Origin: Gammaproteobacteria bacterium
GTDB taxonomy: Bacteria > Pseudomonadota > Gammaproteobacteria > Pseudomonadales > Azotimanducaceae
NCBI GenBank assembly: GCA_016874135.1
Contig: VGVE01000007.1
Coordinates: forward strand, 1-64,000
DNA: 64,000 nt
Direction: 5' to 3'
The translations under genes were made by a program, and so were the position numbers. The notes beneath the pieces are model-generated. The model saw only the letters and a list, made by a program, of their open reading frames with translations. It was not told the DNA's origin and did not search any database. This document shows positions 26,484 through 37,178 of this stretch, in pieces. Every line of letters starts with the position of its first letter. Positions within the stretch are counted from its first letter, which is position 1.

Positions 26484-29400
26484 ATGCACCCGATCGCGCG
26501 CTGGCTGATGTTTCTGGCCAACTCCTTTCTGGTGATGTTCGCGCTGGTTCAGATCGCGGGTCGACTCCTTATGCCGGGACTTGCCGCCTTTGAACCCCGG
26601 ATCAACGAGTTCCTGGCAGATCGGCACATCAGGATTGAGGGACTCGACGGCCGGTGGTTGCTCCTTAATCCGGTTGTCACGGCTTCACGTATCGTACTGC
26701 CAGCGGGCGAATTCCGGGGCATCGTGGTTCAACCCGACATTTTTGAATCTGTAATCCGCAACGACCTGGTGTTGCGGCGGGCAGCGGTCAGTGATGGGCA
26801 TGTGGTGCTGGCGCGCGATGAGAAGGGATGGTGGCTTGCCGGCATGGAACGAACCGGCGGCGGATTTGAGTTGTCAGGCTTGTTCAACGAGAGCGACGAG
26901 ATCTCAGCCGATTTGACTGTGACGCTGCTCGGCCCGGAACAGGCGTCCATCCGAAGCACGATCAGGGCGATCAACCGCGGCGGGCGAAGTGAGATCAGTT
27001 TGCAACTTACGCGTCCGGAGTTACCCCAGGCTCTTGCCATCCTCCGCATCAATCGCACGCGGGGTCTGCCGTGGCTGCGTCCACCGGGGCATGAAGGCGT
27101 ACTTCTGGTTCGTGACTTCGACCTCCCTGTGCCACTGCTCAATCAGGCAGCTGTGAAGTTATCCCGGATCGATGGCGCCTGGAAGGTTGCGGATGGCGCC
27201 GGGCGTGGCCAGGTTACGCTGGATGACGTCGTCATTTCCGCAGCGGGAAGCAACCCCTTTGAACTCTCGTCAGAATTGCAGGTGTGGTCGGCAGGTTATG
27301 ACTGGGGTGTGAGTGGTGATCTCGGCTTCAGCATTGATGACCGCAAGGCGTCGCTGCGTGGTGTGTCGGCGTGGCAGGCGAATGACCGCGTGGAAATCAA
27401 GGTTGATCACATCGACGCAGGAGAAGTGCTGGATCTGGCCAGGGATGTCGCCAAACCGGTAGAGAAAATCGACCGCTGGCTGGCTGGGCTCGATGCTACC
27501 GGGCAGGTGCGCAACGTCTGGGCCTTCGTTCGCCTCGGCGGCGAACCTGACGATCGCTGGTGGTTTGGTTATGGCGCGCAGGTGCTGAATGGACACGTAC
27601 TGGCATTCAATGGTGTGCCAGCGGCGGATGGCGCCGATGCGGAAATCATCGGCTATGACCATGGTTTCCGGATATCACTCCAAGGCGACGATCTTAAGAT
27701 CGGCTTTCCTGATCTCTTTGACAAACGCTGGAGTGCGACCGCGGCCAGCGGCTCGGTGGAGGTCTTTTTCAGACCAGGCTACAACGCGGTACGGGGCAGT
27801 GCGCTTGAAGCGACAACAGGTAGCGTCGTTGCCCGTGGCGGGTTCGGCGTTACCAACCCCGAACTCGTCGCGCGCAAGGGACTGGTCCTGCTGATCGAAT
27901 CGGATGGGGCTACGTTAGCGGACGCGGTCGAGTTTGTTCCCCGTACACTTGGCGAGCAGCTGCGCAACTGGTTGCAGACTGCTCCGCAGGCAGGACGACT
28001 TGGCTCCGTTGCGTTCGCCTTCCAGGGACAGAACAAAGCCCAGGGGATTGAATACGCCAGACGGGTCGAGATCCGCACGAGTGTTGAATCACTCCGGCTG
28101 AACTACCACCCGGACTGGCCGGTCATCACCGATGTCGCCGGGCACCTAGCGGTGCGAGGCGATGACGCTTCTTTCGTGGCCTCCGGTGCCCGTGCCGGTT
28201 CGCTCGTACTCGACGGTAGCACTGTGGACGTGGTTGATCGCGTTGGCGAGGTTCGTATTGGTCTGTTGTCGCGAGGAGATGCAGCGGATTACCTCGGATA
28301 CGTACGCGATTCTCCGCTGCTCGAGCGCATGGCGTTTGTTCGTCCGGAATGGGTGCTTGCAGGGGACATGAGTCTTGAAGGACAGGTCAGCGTACCGCTT
28401 CGAAGTGAACCGGAAATGGTTCGAAACGCGACAGCAACCCTCAGCGGAGAATTGCGGCAAGTCGCCGCGGAATTGCCCGAATTGAGACTGTCGTTGTCCG
28501 AACTGGTGGGGCCATTCCGGTTCGACACACCCAACGCGGTCAGTGCTGAGTCGCTAACGGGGCGTTTCTGGGGCGAGCCGATTACGATTGCGGCTGAACC
28601 GGCAGGGGATCATGTCCGCATCCGGGCGGAAGGTGACATGGCCGTCGCAACTGCGTTGATGATGGCAAAGCTCACTGATCCCGGATTTGCGTCCGGACGG
28701 TTCGCCTATGACGCGCGCGCGGATATAGCGGTGCGACCCGAGGCCGTCACTGAGATCGATGTCAGCTCTGATTTAGTCGGCGTTGCACTCGGGTTGCCAA
28801 AAGGTCTCGACCGTCTCGAAGAGGATTCAACGCCGTCAACACTCGGGATGCAGTTTCTGGATGAGTACGTGGTTGTTTCGTTCCAGTATCGGGATGTTCA
28901 GGGCTGGATGCACGTGGCCGAGTCGCCCCTGCGCGGGGCTGTTGGAATCGGGATCGATCCGCCGATCATCGATAGTGCAGATGATTTCCTGAAAGTCAGT
29001 GGCCGCTTGCGGCACCTTCACCTCGAAGCTTGGACGGGCCTGTTCGGCGGCACCGCGGAAGACGGGGTTGCTGGCTCACCAACCACTGCCACTCCCCCGG
29101 CCGGAACAGCCAGAGTCGTCGTGGAGAATCTGACTGTCGACCAGGCGTTTATCGGTGATCTCGGCTTTGATGACCTCACTCTGGATGTGGACATGAGTCC
29201 AGGTAAGAGCGTGTTCACGTTTAATGCCGAGAAGATTGGTGGGCAGGTCCTGATGGCTCGAGACCAGCCCCTCGGTGTGAACATCGAACGACTGCAGCTG
29301 CCACCGCCGCCGAAGCCGACTGAGTCGCCGGAGACGAGGGAGACAATTCTCAAGCGGCTTGGACCTGCACCGGATAAGGATCCGCTGCCAGATTCTCTTG

Positions 29401-30347
29401 TGGCCAGAATTCCGCCGATGGATGTAACGATTGGACGCATCCTCCGTGGCGAAGAAGACTGGGGCAGCTGGAAATTCGCGGTGCGCAAGCCAGCCGAACA
29501 GATCGCTGCGATCAGTGGGCTGGAAGCGGAAATCAAAGGGCTTCGTATTACATCAGCCGAGGGTGTGCAGTGGTCGGCTGCGGATGACCTCACCTCGTTC
29601 CGCGGCTCGATCACCATGGGTAACTTGGCTGAGGTGTTGCCGCAGTGGCGTTACGCCCCGAGTGTTGCCAGTGAATCGGCGGAGCTGAACGCTGATGTAA
29701 CGTGGTCTGGTTCGCCGCTGAATCTCGGTATTGCCGGTATGGCCGGTACGCTCGGATTCACCGCGAAAAACGGGCGCTTTCTGGAGGTTGAGACCGGCAG
29801 CGGCGCAATGCGCATCATGAGCCTTTTCAGTTTTTCGGCGATCCTGAAGCGGCTCAATTTCAATTTCTCCGATGTCATCGGCAAAGGGGTCGGTTTTGAG
29901 ACGCTGGATACCCGAATCGATCTTGCCAACGGCGTATTGACCTTTGTCGAGCCGATGGAAGTGAAGTCAACATCGTCGGATTTTCGCCTCGGCGGAAGCA
30001 TCAACATGTATACGGGCCGGTTGAACAACGAGCTGGTCATGACATTGCCGGTCAGCAAGAACCTGCCCTGGTACGGCGTTTACATCGCCTTGGCGAATCC
30101 GCTCGTAGGGCTCGGAGTTATCGTTGGCGAACGTGTGCTGCGTAAACCACTCGAGCAGTTTTCCAGCGCCAAATACGAAGTCCGGGGTACGCTTGCCGTG
30201 CCGGAAGTGAAATTCGTTGAACTCTTCGATACCGAACTGACCACCGCTGCGGAGGTGACACAGACCACCCCGGCAAAAACACAGGATGCAAAACAATCAC
30301 CCGCGAAGGAAGGAGATCAGACCGTGGTAACCGGAGTGAGTGAGTGA
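26484..30347 (+). CDS. yhdP: YhdP family AsmA-like phospholipid transport protein
   Basis: This very large (1287 residues) inner-membrane-anchored protein belongs to TIGR02099/YhdP. An N-terminal TM ([23 protein letters not shown]) is followed by a long beta-rich periplasmic part with repeated groove-forming strands, and a C-terminal AsmA-like domain with [29 protein letters not shown]. In E. coli YhdP, TamB and YdbH move phospholipid to the outer membrane. The ATG at 26484 follows rng by 10 bp. The stop overlaps the tldD start. Length close to E. coli YhdP (about 1266). Confidence 0.93.
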   Translation: MHPIARWLMFLANSFLVMFALVQIAGRLLMPGLAAFEPRINEFLADRHIRIEGLDGRWLLLNPVVTASRIVLPAGEFRGIVVQPDIFESVIRNDLVLRRAAVSDGHVVLARDEKGWWLAGMERTGGGFELSGLFNESDEISADLTVTLLGPEQASIRSTIRAINRGGRSEISLQLTRPELPQALAILRINRTRGLPWLRPPGHEGVLLVRDFDLPVPLLNQAAVKLSRIDGAWKVADGAGRGQVTLDDVVISAAGSNPFELSSELQVWSAGYDWGVSGDLGFSIDDRKASLRGVSAWQANDRVEIKVDHIDAGEVLDLARDVAKPVEKIDRWLAGLDATGQVRNVWAFVRLGGEPDDRWWFGYGAQVLNGHVLAFNGVPAADGADAEIIGYDHGFRISLQGDDLKIGFPDLFDKRWSATAASGSVEVFFRPGYNAVRGSALEATTGSVVARGGFGVTNPELVARKGLVLLIESDGATLADAVEFVPRTLGEQLRNWLQTAPQAGRLGSVAFAFQGQNKAQGIEYARRVEIRTSVESLRLNYHPDWPVITDVAGHLAVRGDDASFVASGARAGSLVLDGSTVDVVDRVGEVRIGLLSRGDAADYLGYVRDSPLLERMAFVRPEWVLAGDMSLEGQVSVPLRSEPEMVRNATATLSGELRQVAAELPELRLSLSELVGPFRFDTPNAVSAESLTGRFWGEPITIAAEPAGDHVRIRAEGDMAVATALMMAKLTDPGFASGRFAYDARADIAVRPEAVTEIDVSSDLVGVALGLPKGLDRLEEDSTPSTLGMQFLDEYVVVSFQYRDVQGWMHVAESPLRGAVGIGIDPPIIDSADDFLKVSGRLRHLHLEAWTGLFGGTAEDGVAGSPTTATPPAGTARVVVENLTVDQAFIGDLGFDDLTLDVDMSPGKSVFTFNAEKIGGQVLMARDQPLGVNIERLQLPPPPKPTESPETRETILKRLGPAPDKDPLPDSLVARIPPMDVTIGRILRGEEDWGSWKFAVRKPAEQIAAISGLEAEIKGLRITSAEGVQWSAADDLTSFRGSITMGNLAEVLPQWRYAPSVASESAELNADVTWSGSPLNLGIAGMAGTLGFTAKNGRFLEVETGSGAMRIMSLFSFSAILKRLNFNFSDVIGKGVGFETLDTRIDLANGVLTFVEPMEVKSTSSDFRLGGSINMYTGRLNNELVMTLPVSKNLPWYGVYIALANPLVGLGVIVGERVLRKPLEQFSSAKYEVRGTLAVPEVKFVELFDTELTTAAEVTQTTPAKTQDAKQSPAKEGDQTVVTGVSE

Positions 30348-31780
30348 TGTGGGATACCCGCACGATTGCAGACGAGGTTCTTGGTGGTGCCGGTCTGGAT
30401 CTCGCCGGCGTCGAGACTGCGCTGTCTGAACTTGGCCGCCACCGGATCGATCTCGGCGAACTCTATTTCCAGCACCAGCGAATGGAAGCGTGGTCACTGG
30501 AAGACCGGATCGTGAAGGATGGTTCCTACTCCGTTGATCGAGGAGTAGGTGTGCGGGCAGTTTCGGGCGAGAAGACCGGGTACGCGTACGTTGAAGATAT
30601 TTCGGCCAAGAACCTCCATGAAGCCATTGCCGCGGTTCGCGGCATTGCCCGCAGCGGCGGAGACGGAGCGGTGCGAGTGGGTGCGCCCCTTGCGGTGAAG
30701 CCGATGTACACCGGTGCTGACCCGATCAGTGGCCTCGATGAACGGTCCAAGGTGAACTTGCTGCGCGAACTGGATGCCACAGCACGGTCTATTGACGTGC
30801 GCGTTTCACAGGTGACTGTGCGTATCGCGGCGAGCCACGAGACCATACTTGTACTGGCAACCGATGGCACCTTTGCCGCAGATCGACGGCCGCTGGTGCG
30901 GCTTGACGTTTCCGTCATCGTCGACAGCAACGGGCGGCGGGAACGCGGCTCATCCGGGGGTGGTGGCCGCTTTGATCTGGCCGAGATCACGAGTCAGGGC
31001 GAGAGTCATGTGCGTGAAGCGGTGCGGATGGCACTGGTCAATCTCGATGCCCTGCCGGCACCGGCGGGTCCCATGCCAGTGGTTCTTGGACCAGGTTGGC
31101 CTGCAGTCCTTCTGCACGAAGCCGTAGGCCACGGGCTTGAAGGAGACTTCAACCGCAAAGGGACGTCGACATTCAGTGGGCGCATTGGCGAACTGGTCGC
31201 GTCGAAACACTGTACGGTCGTCGACGATGGCTCGATGTTCGGTCGCCGGGGCTCTCTGTCGATAGATGATGAGGGGACTCCCTGCCGGGAGACGGTACTC
31301 ATCGAGAACGGCATTCTGCGAGGTTATCTGCAGGACAAACTCAACGCACGACTGATGGGCGCCTCGCTGACCGGCAATGGGCGTCGCCAGTCCTATGCGC
31401 ATATGCCGATGCCCCGCATGACCAATACGTTCATGCGACCCGGGAAACATACCCCGGAAGAGATCATCGCCTCCGTGGACAAGGGCATCTACGCGGTGAA
31501 TTTCGGCGGCGGCCAGGTCGACATTACTTCCGGGCAGTTCGTTTTTTCCGCCACGGAGGCCTATCTCATTTCAGGTGGCAAGGTGACTGAACCGATCAGG
31601 GGAGCAACACTGATCGGCAATGGTCCGGATGTGATGCGGCGTATCTCGATGGTAGGCAACGACCTCGGATTGGATCGGGGGGTGGGGGTCTGCGGCAAGG
31701 ATGGTCAGTCCATACCGGTTGGAGTCGGGCAGCCAACGCTTCGTATCGATGAAGTCAACGTGGGTGGTACCCAGGCCTGA
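30347..31780 (+). CDS. tldD: Metalloprotease subunit TldD
   Basis: TldD with TldE/PmbA forms a zinc protease that degrades unfolded peptides and matures microcin/CcdA-type substrates. The active-site HExxxH motif appears as [18 protein letters not shown] in the centre, followed by [22 protein letters not shown] and [13 protein letters not shown]. The 477-residue length is typical. Start ATG at 30347 in TGATG with the yhdP stop, or GTG at 30344. Its partner pmbA lies 530 bp downstream beyond the divergent darP. Confidence 0.95.
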   Translation: MWDTRTIADEVLGGAGLDLAGVETALSELGRHRIDLGELYFQHQRMEAWSLEDRIVKDGSYSVDRGVGVRAVSGEKTGYAYVEDISAKNLHEAIAAVRGIARSGGDGAVRVGAPLAVKPMYTGADPISGLDERSKVNLLRELDATARSIDVRVSQVTVRIAASHETILVLATDGTFAADRRPLVRLDVSVIVDSNGRRERGSSGGGGRFDLAEITSQGESHVREAVRMALVNLDALPAPAGPMPVVLGPGWPAVLLHEAVGHGLEGDFNRKGTSTFSGRIGELVASKHCTVVDDGSMFGRRGSLSIDDEGTPCRETVLIENGILRGYLQDKLNARLMGASLTGNGRRQSYAHMPMPRMTNTFMRPGKHTPEEIIASVDKGIYAVNFGGGQVDITSGQFVFSATEAYLISGGKVTEPIRGATLIGNGPDVMRRISMVGNDLGLDRGVGVCGKDGQSIPVGVGQPTLRIDEVNVGGTQA

Positions 31781-31795
31781 GCCATGCCCGGGTGG

Positions 31796-32293
31796 TTACA
31801 ACAGGTCGTATATGTGGCGGTAGAGCGCACGTTTTTGCGTGCGGTGCTGGATGGGCTCAGTGGCTTTATCGACGCGACGCAGCTGATTCTGGATCAGTTC
31901 GCGATCAGCCCCTGGAAAGGCATCGAAGAACTCGGCAAGCGCGCCTGGATCATCACTCAGACGATCACGCCAAAGTTCCGCCTGATGGTGCCGGTAGATG
32001 GAGCGGGCGTCGGCGTGTTCCATTGTGGCTACCTGTGCATCCAGCGCTTCGGAATCAAACTCGCGCAGGTGCTTCCCGATCAACAGCATCTGGCGGCGCT
32101 TGGCACCGTGGCTGGTGAATCGTTGGAAGTCCTCGATGGCGTCGAGCAACGATTCGGGAAGATCGAGGCGGCTGAGCTGATCCCGGTTCAGCGCGACGAG
32201 TCTTTCACCAACCGCCTTGGCGTCCTGCGCCTGGCGCTTGTGAGCCGTACGCGAAACAGGTTCAGCGTCATCCGGCAAGGTTCTGGATTTCAT
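31796..32293 (-). CDS. darP: Ribosome-associated protein DarP/YjgA (DUF615)
   Basis: This 165-residue charged, helical protein of the DUF615 family associates with late 50S assembly intermediates. Signatures are RRQMLLIGKHLREFD, ELWRDRLSDDPGALAEFFDAFPGADRELIQNQLRRV and the final ALYRHIYDLL. ATG candidates lie at 32293 and 32317; the second overlaps the divergent pmbA start at 32310, so I prefer 32293. The divergent darP/pmbA pair is also found in E. coli. Confidence 0.88.
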   Translation of the reverse strand: MKSRTLPDDAEPVSRTAHKRQAQDAKAVGERLVALNRDQLSRLDLPESLLDAIEDFQRFTSHGAKRRQMLLIGKHLREFDSEALDAQVATMEHADARSIYRHHQAELWRDRLSDDPGALAEFFDAFPGADRELIQNQLRRVDKATEPIQHRTQKRALYRHIYDLL

Positions 32294-32309
32294 TGGAGGG
32301 TTCCGGGAA

Positions 32310-33653
32310 TTGACCATCGATATTAGCCAAAAACGGCAGGAGCTCGAAACGCTGGTTGGCAGGATACTGGAATCCGCACGGCGCAAAGGCGCGTCAGCCG
32401 CTGAAGTCAGTGCGAGTTTTGATACGGGTCTGTCCCTCAGCGTCCGGCAAGGGGACGTTGAGGTGGTTGAATTCAATCAGGACCGGGGCTTCGGCATCAC
32501 CGTCTACTTCGGTCTGCGTCGGGGTTCTGCATCAACCTCTGACAACAGTGTGGAGGCGATGGAGTCGACGATCGCCAAAGCCTGTGAAATCGCACGCTTC
32601 ACTGAAGAGGATCCACATGCGGGCCTTGCACCTGCAGAACTGATGGCTGGTGTTCTGCCCGAACTTGACTGCTGGCACCCGCGGACGATGACCAGCGATT
32701 CCGCCGCAACTCTCGCGCTTGCGTGCGAGGCCGCGGCACTCCACACAAGCGCGGGCAAGGTGCGTTCAGATGGTGCTTCTCTCAGCACGCATGAATCGTT
32801 ACGTGTGTATGGTAATTCGCATGGATTCATCGGGTTCCACGCTGGTTCACGTTTTGGACTCAGTTGCATGACCATCGCGACAGATGCAGCGGGGGGAATG
32901 CAGCGGGACTACTGGTATACGGTCGGGCGGAAGTTCGAAGATCTGGAGTCGCCGGAATCTGTGGGAAAACGTGCAACGGAGCGAGCCCTGCGGCGGCTCT
33001 CGCCGCACAAGGCGCCCACCGGCAGATTCCCGGTGGCGTATGTACCTGAAGTTTCGAGTGGGCTGGTCTCCCATCTTCTGGGCGCGCTTTCGGGGGGTGC
33101 CTTGTATCGCAAGTCGAGTTTTCTGCTTGATTCACTGGGGCATCCAGTACTTCCTGCGGCATTCAGCGTCGTGGAGACTCCGCATCTGCAGGGGGCACTG
33201 GGAAGTGCGGCCTTTGACGGTGATGGTGTTGCCACCCGCCGCAAGCGGTTTGTGGAGGATGGCACCGTGATCAGCTATGTCTTGTCCGCTTACTCCGCTC
33301 GTCAGCTTGGTTTAGTCACTACCGGGAACGCTGGCGGCGTTCACAACGTTCAGATCGAAGGCACTCCGACACCGGTGGCTGACATCTACCGGAGCATGCA
33401 CCGTGGGTTGTTGGTCACCGAATGTATGGGTCAGGGCGTCAATCTGGTAACGGGAGACTACTCGCGCGGCGCATCAGGGTTCTGGATTGAGAACGGCGCG
33501 GTGCAATATCCCGTTGATGAAGTCACCATTGCTTCAAATCTCAAGGAAATGCTGCTGGGTGTTGTCGCGGTTGGTGATGACGTGGACACTCGGGGCAACC
33601 TTCGCACCCCGACCATTTTGCTGAATGAAATGACCGTGGGTGGAACCGGCTGA
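32310..33653 (+). CDS. pmbA: Metalloprotease accessory subunit PmbA/TldE
   Basis: This 447-residue partner of TldD contributes to substrate recognition and lacks the HExxxH motif, as expected. Typical segments are VEFNQDRGFGITVYFGLRRG, RDYWYTVGRKFEDL, KSSFLLDSLGHPVLP and TECMGQGVNLVTGDYSRGA. The start is TTG at 32310, 16 bp from the divergent darP ATG; no closer ATG/GTG preserves the N-terminal helix. The two start regions are so close that promoters must overlap. Confidence 0.93.
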   Translation: MTIDISQKRQELETLVGRILESARRKGASAAEVSASFDTGLSLSVRQGDVEVVEFNQDRGFGITVYFGLRRGSASTSDNSVEAMESTIAKACEIARFTEEDPHAGLAPAELMAGVLPELDCWHPRTMTSDSAATLALACEAAALHTSAGKVRSDGASLSTHESLRVYGNSHGFIGFHAGSRFGLSCMTIATDAAGGMQRDYWYTVGRKFEDLESPESVGKRATERALRRLSPHKAPTGRFPVAYVPEVSSGLVSHLLGALSGGALYRKSSFLLDSLGHPVLPAAFSVVETPHLQGALGSAAFDGDGVATRRKRFVEDGTVISYVLSAYSARQLGLVTTGNAGGVHNVQIEGTPTPVADIYRSMHRGLLVTECMGQGVNLVTGDYSRGASGFWIENGAVQYPVDEVTIASNLKEMLLGVVAVGDDVDTRGNLRTPTILLNEMTVGGTG

Positions 33654-33685
33654 CTGGCGCTACCGGATTTTGCTTTCGCCACTCG

Positions 33686-35029
33686 TCAGGCGTACGCCCA
33701 CGTGGCGAGGCCGAGGAATGCGAAAAAGCCCGTGACATCAGTGAAGGTGGTAAGGATCACACCTCCCGCGATGGCCGGATCAATTCCGAACCGCTGCAGG
33801 AGACCGGGCAGCAGCGTCCCGGCAAATGCTGCGGTTATGATGTTGATGATCATGGCAATACCAAGAACGATGCCAAGCGTCGCGTCACCGAACACCCATG
33901 TGGTGGTGAATCCCACGAGGATCGCCCAGAAGAGTCCGTTCAGGCAGGCCACCTTGAATTCCCGGCTGAGCAACCAGCGCAGATTGCCGCGGGCAACATG
34001 CCCGAGCGCGATGCCGCGGATGACGAGCGTCAGCGTCTGTGTTCCGGCAATTCCTCCCATGCTGGCCACGATGGGCATGAGCACAGCCAGCGCGACGACT
34101 TTTTCGATCGTGCCTTCGAATGCATTGATGACTGCGGATGCAAGAAACGCGGTGATCAGGTTGATGCCCAGCCATATGGCACGACGCGGAAAAGTGCTGC
34201 GTGCAGTGGCAAAGGTATCTTCCTCTGCGTCGAGGCCTGCCGGGGCGAGCACGGCTTCATCAGCCTCTTCGATGATCACGTCAACCACGTCATCAATGGT
34301 GATTCGACCGATTACCACACCGTCGTGGTTGACGACGGCAGCGGAGACGAGGTCCTGTTCGGCGAATATGCGCGCGACCGTGGTCGCGGATGCGTCAACC
34401 TCGATGGCCTCCGCTTCGGAGTTCATGATTTCGCGAACGTTTACGCTCGGATCGGAAGTCAACAACGCGGTCAGCGGCAACATGCCAACGTACTCATCAT
34501 GGTCGTTCACCACGATCAGTGCATCGGTAGTTTCTGGCATCTCCTTGCGCAGCCGCAGGTAGCGCAACACCACATCGGCGGTGTGTCTTGGGCGTACGGT
34601 GATGGTGTCCGTGTTCATCATGCCGCCGGCAGTATCCTCCGGCCAGGACAGCACGGCTTCGAGCCGCAGCCGATCACTCTGGTCGAGCGCATCAAGCACC
34701 TGGCGGATCATCGTCTGCGGCAACTGTTGCAAGAGGTCGGCGAAATCGTCGGTTTCGAGCTCGTCAGCAATGGCAACCAGCTCAGCCATGTTCATGGTTT
34801 CGAGCAGTTCCGCAGAAACATCGTCATGAAGAAACTGCAGGACCTGGACCGAAAAATCGTCGTCGACGAGGTCCCAGATCACGCGCCTGGCTTTTGGCGG
34901 TATCGACTCGAGCAGGGTGGCGATCTCCACCGGACGCATGGACTCGAGGAGTACGCGGGTTTCAGCGGACGTTTGCGGAAAACGACCGCGAAGAACGTCG
35001 CCGAGTTGTTCCTGCACTTCAGACACCAT
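33686..35029 (-). CDS. mgtE: Magnesium transporter MgtE
   Basis: This 447-residue Mg2+ channel has an N-terminal helical gating domain (residues about 1-130), a CBS pair (EDTAGGMMNTDTITVRPRHT ... DLVSAAVVNHDGVVIGRITIDD) and a five-TM pore with RRAIWLGINLITAF and the conserved PIVASMGGIAGTQTLTLVIRGIALG segment. Convergent with pmbA. The 137 bp upstream shows no M-box-like structure that I can support. Confidence 0.93.
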   Translation of the reverse strand: MVSEVQEQLGDVLRGRFPQTSAETRVLLESMRPVEIATLLESIPPKARRVIWDLVDDDFSVQVLQFLHDDVSAELLETMNMAELVAIADELETDDFADLLQQLPQTMIRQVLDALDQSDRLRLEAVLSWPEDTAGGMMNTDTITVRPRHTADVVLRYLRLRKEMPETTDALIVVNDHDEYVGMLPLTALLTSDPSVNVREIMNSEAEAIEVDASATTVARIFAEQDLVSAAVVNHDGVVIGRITIDDVVDVIIEEADEAVLAPAGLDAEEDTFATARSTFPRRAIWLGINLITAFLASAVINAFEGTIEKVVALAVLMPIVASMGGIAGTQTLTLVIRGIALGHVARGNLRWLLSREFKVACLNGLFWAILVGFTTTWVFGDATLGIVLGIAMIINIITAAFAGTLLPGLLQRFGIDPAIAGGVILTTFTDVTGFFAFLGLATWAYA

Positions 35030-35166
35030 TGCAGACTTCCGTTAGCGGGCTGTTGAAAAGGCAACCTGTTAGGTGGCTGTGCCAATCAGGGGCGGCGCGA
35101 TTGTGCACCAACGAAGGGCTGAACGTGTGATCACGTGCTATGCCGCCCGTTACTGACAGGAAGGGA

Positions 35167-35436
35167 TCAGTCCGGTTCACCGAATCGGTTGGCGATGAGG
35201 TTGGCCATGGTTTCAATGGCTTCCTCCTCATCGCTGCCGGTCACACGCAACAGGAGCTCGGTACCAACCGGCGCTTCAAGCATCAGCACGGTCATGATGC
35301 GTTTGCAGTCTGCTTTGCGGCCGGTCTTCTCGAGCGTGATTTCACTGGCAAATCCTTTGGCTGCGTCGACGAGGACTTTCGCTGCACGTGCATGGACGCC
35401 GAGGCGATTGACAATGGTAACCTGGCGTTCAGCCAT
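35167..35436 (-). CDS. ptsO: Nitrogen-PTS phosphocarrier NPr (HPr family)
   Basis: This 89-residue HPr-fold protein has the phospho-acceptor His15 in NRLGVHARAAK. The Ser46 regulatory site of Gram-positive HPr is Arg here, which fits a dedicated NPr passing phosphate from EI-Ntr to EIIA-Ntr. Last gene of the kdsC-lptCAB-rpoN-hpf-ptsN-rapZ-ptsO run. Intact. Confidence 0.93.
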   Translation of the reverse strand: MAERQVTIVNRLGVHARAAKVLVDAAKGFASEITLEKTGRKADCKRIMTVLMLEAPVGTELLLRVTGSDEEEAIETMANLIANRFGEPD

Positions 35437-35471
35437 GGCTTGAAAGGGTTCTGCGTGAGGTGGCGCGGAGG

Positions 35472-36323
35472 CTAAGCCAATTCCCGATGACGCACCAGTA
35501 CGTCCACTTCCCGGGTTGAAAACAGCACCCCAAGCCGTTCAGCCAGATAGACACTGCGGTGTTGTCCACCAGTGCAGCCGATGCACACCGTCATGTAGGT
35601 GCGATTGTTGTCGGCGAAACTCGGAAGCCATCGATTCAGGAAGCCGGAGATATCGGTAAACATCCGGTTCACTTCCGCCTCTGCGCTCAGGTAGTCGATG
35701 ACGGGTTGATCCCGACCGGTCAACGGGCGCAGCTCAGGGATCCAGTGGGGGTTCGGCAGACAACGGACATCGAATACGAAATCTGCATCGACCGGCACAC
35801 CGTGTTTGAATCCGAACGAACGGAACAGAAGCGAGATACGATTCTGCGTTCGACCGAGAACCCGCAACCGGATCATCTCGCCAAGTTCCTGTGCGGACAG
35901 CCGAGTGGTGTCAATGGTCAGATCGGCAAGATCGGACAGTGGCTCCAGAACTCCGGCTTCGGCTTCGATTGCTTGGCGCAGATCGGTGTGCTGATCGGTG
36001 AGCGGGTGACGCCTTCGGGTTTCACTGAATCTCTTGACCAGCGTGGGAGAGAGTGCGTCGAGGAATACCACCTGGCATTCGACATCCATGCGATCAAGCG
36101 ACAGGAGAATTTCCGGGAAGCGTTCAAGGTCTCGACTACGCGCATCGATGCAAACTGCAATGGCGCTGTCTTTCTGCCGCGGATCGCGCAGTGCGTTGTC
36201 GACCAGCGATTGCAGCAGGTTGACCGGAAAGTTATCGATGCAGTCGAAGCCTGCATCTTCGAGTACTGTGAGCGCTGTACTCTTGCCTGAGCCGGAGCGG
36301 CCGCTGACGACTATCAGTTGCAT
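35472..36323 (-). CDS. rapZ: RNase adapter protein RapZ
   Basis: RapZ is a P-loop RNA-binding protein that in enterics directs the GlmZ sRNA to RNase E and so tunes GlmS. The 283-residue protein has Walker A GRSGSGKST at residues 8-16, then DNFPVNLL, FDVRCLPNPHW and the C-terminal CIGCTGGQHRSVYLAERL, all family hallmarks. It sits between ptsN and ptsO. Whether GlmY/GlmZ sRNAs exist here is unknown. Confidence 0.96.
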   Translation of the reverse strand: MQLIVVSGRSGSGKSTALTVLEDAGFDCIDNFPVNLLQSLVDNALRDPRQKDSAIAVCIDARSRDLERFPEILLSLDRMDVECQVVFLDALSPTLVKRFSETRRRHPLTDQHTDLRQAIEAEAGVLEPLSDLADLTIDTTRLSAQELGEMIRLRVLGRTQNRISLLFRSFGFKHGVPVDADFVFDVRCLPNPHWIPELRPLTGRDQPVIDYLSAEAEVNRMFTDISGFLNRWLPSFADNNRTYMTVCIGCTGGQHRSVYLAERLGVLFSTREVDVLVRHRELA

Positions 36324-36350
36324 GAGATCAGTTGCATGATGAGGTGTCGA

Positions 36351-36815
36351 TCACCCGAGTTGTCGGCATCCGTTCAGAAGTATGTCACGCATTTGCGCAG
36401 GTGTGGTTGCACTGCGCAGAGCGGCCTGGACTGAGACTTCTGAAAACGCAGTGGACAACGCCGCAAGAACCGTCAGATGTTCATGACTCTCCGATTCCGG
36501 AACTATGAGGCCCACCAGCAGATCCACCGGCGCTCCGTCGGGGGAATCGAAATCCACCGGCGATGCAAGACGGATGAATGCCGCGCTGATGCGGGAGTGC
36601 GCGGCGTGGCAGTGGGGGATCGCGATGCCCTCGCCAAGTCCGGTGCTGCCCAGTCGTTCCCGGGCCTGGAGCGCCTGGTAGATTTCACGGGCATCGAGCG
36701 CCGGGAATTCGGCGCAGACCTTTTCGCTGATCCACTCCAGCGCACGTTTACGGCTATGGACATCAACATCGATCGCCGTGCGGGACAGCGGCAGTATGGA
36801 TTCGAGTTCAATCAC
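36351..36815 (-). CDS. ptsN: Nitrogen-regulatory PTS protein EIIA-Ntr
   Basis: This 154-residue EIIA of the mannitol/fructose type has its active His in GEGIAIPHCHA, preceded by ARERLGSTGL and HSRKRALEWISE. It regulates K+ and nitrogen/stress responses rather than sugar uptake. The frame is open upstream to 36965 through hpf; the GTG at 36815, 20 bp after the hpf stop, fits the family start (IELESILP). No strong ribosome-binding site is seen, so translational coupling to hpf is likely. Confidence 0.9.
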   Translation of the reverse strand: MIELESILPLSRTAIDVDVHSRKRALEWISEKVCAEFPALDAREIYQALQARERLGSTGLGEGIAIPHCHAAHSRISAAFIRLASPVDFDSPDGAPVDLLVGLIVPESESHEHLTVLAALSTAFSEVSVQAALRSATTPAQMRDILLNGCRQLG

Positions 36816-36834
36816 GATGGTGTCCGGTTGCGCG

Positions 36835-37137
36835 TCAGCCTCGAGCGTGGTGCCGTTCGACGGTCTTTTCCTTGTGCCGGAGCAGTTGGCGATCGAGCTT
36901 GTCGGCGAGTGTGTCGATTGCCGCGTACATGTCGTCCATGGCCGCATCGGCGAAGAGTTCAGCACCCGCTATATGGACCGTGGCTTCGGCCTTCTGTACC
37001 AGCTTTTCAACACTCAGCACGACATGCACGTTGGTGATGTGGTCCGAGTGACGCACCAGGCGTTCGAATTTGCCCCTGACATAGTTGCGCAGCGCGTCGG
37101 TGATATCGATGTGGTGTCCGGAAATGCTTAGCTGCAT
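36835..37137 (-). CDS. hpf: Short ribosome hibernation promoting factor
   Basis: The 100-residue YhbH/HPF short form starts MQLSISGHHIDITDALRNYV and has the beta-alpha-beta core VHIAGAELFADAAMDDMYAAIDTLADKL. It helps dimerise or inactivate ribosomes in stationary phase. It lacks the long C-terminal dimerisation domain, typical for gammaproteobacteria. Directly downstream of rpoN. Confidence 0.95.
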   Translation of the reverse strand: MQLSISGHHIDITDALRNYVRGKFERLVRHSDHITNVHVVLSVEKLVQKAEATVHIAGAELFADAAMDDMYAAIDTLADKLDRQLLRHKEKTVERHHARG

Positions 37138-37178
37138 AAATCACTCCTGGCTCGTTTCATGTAGTTGCGTCTGCCTCT

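Noticed and set aside
35030-35166. Mg2+ riboswitch (M-box) upstream of mgtE
   Set aside because: Only 137 bp are available and I could not identify the conserved M-box core.
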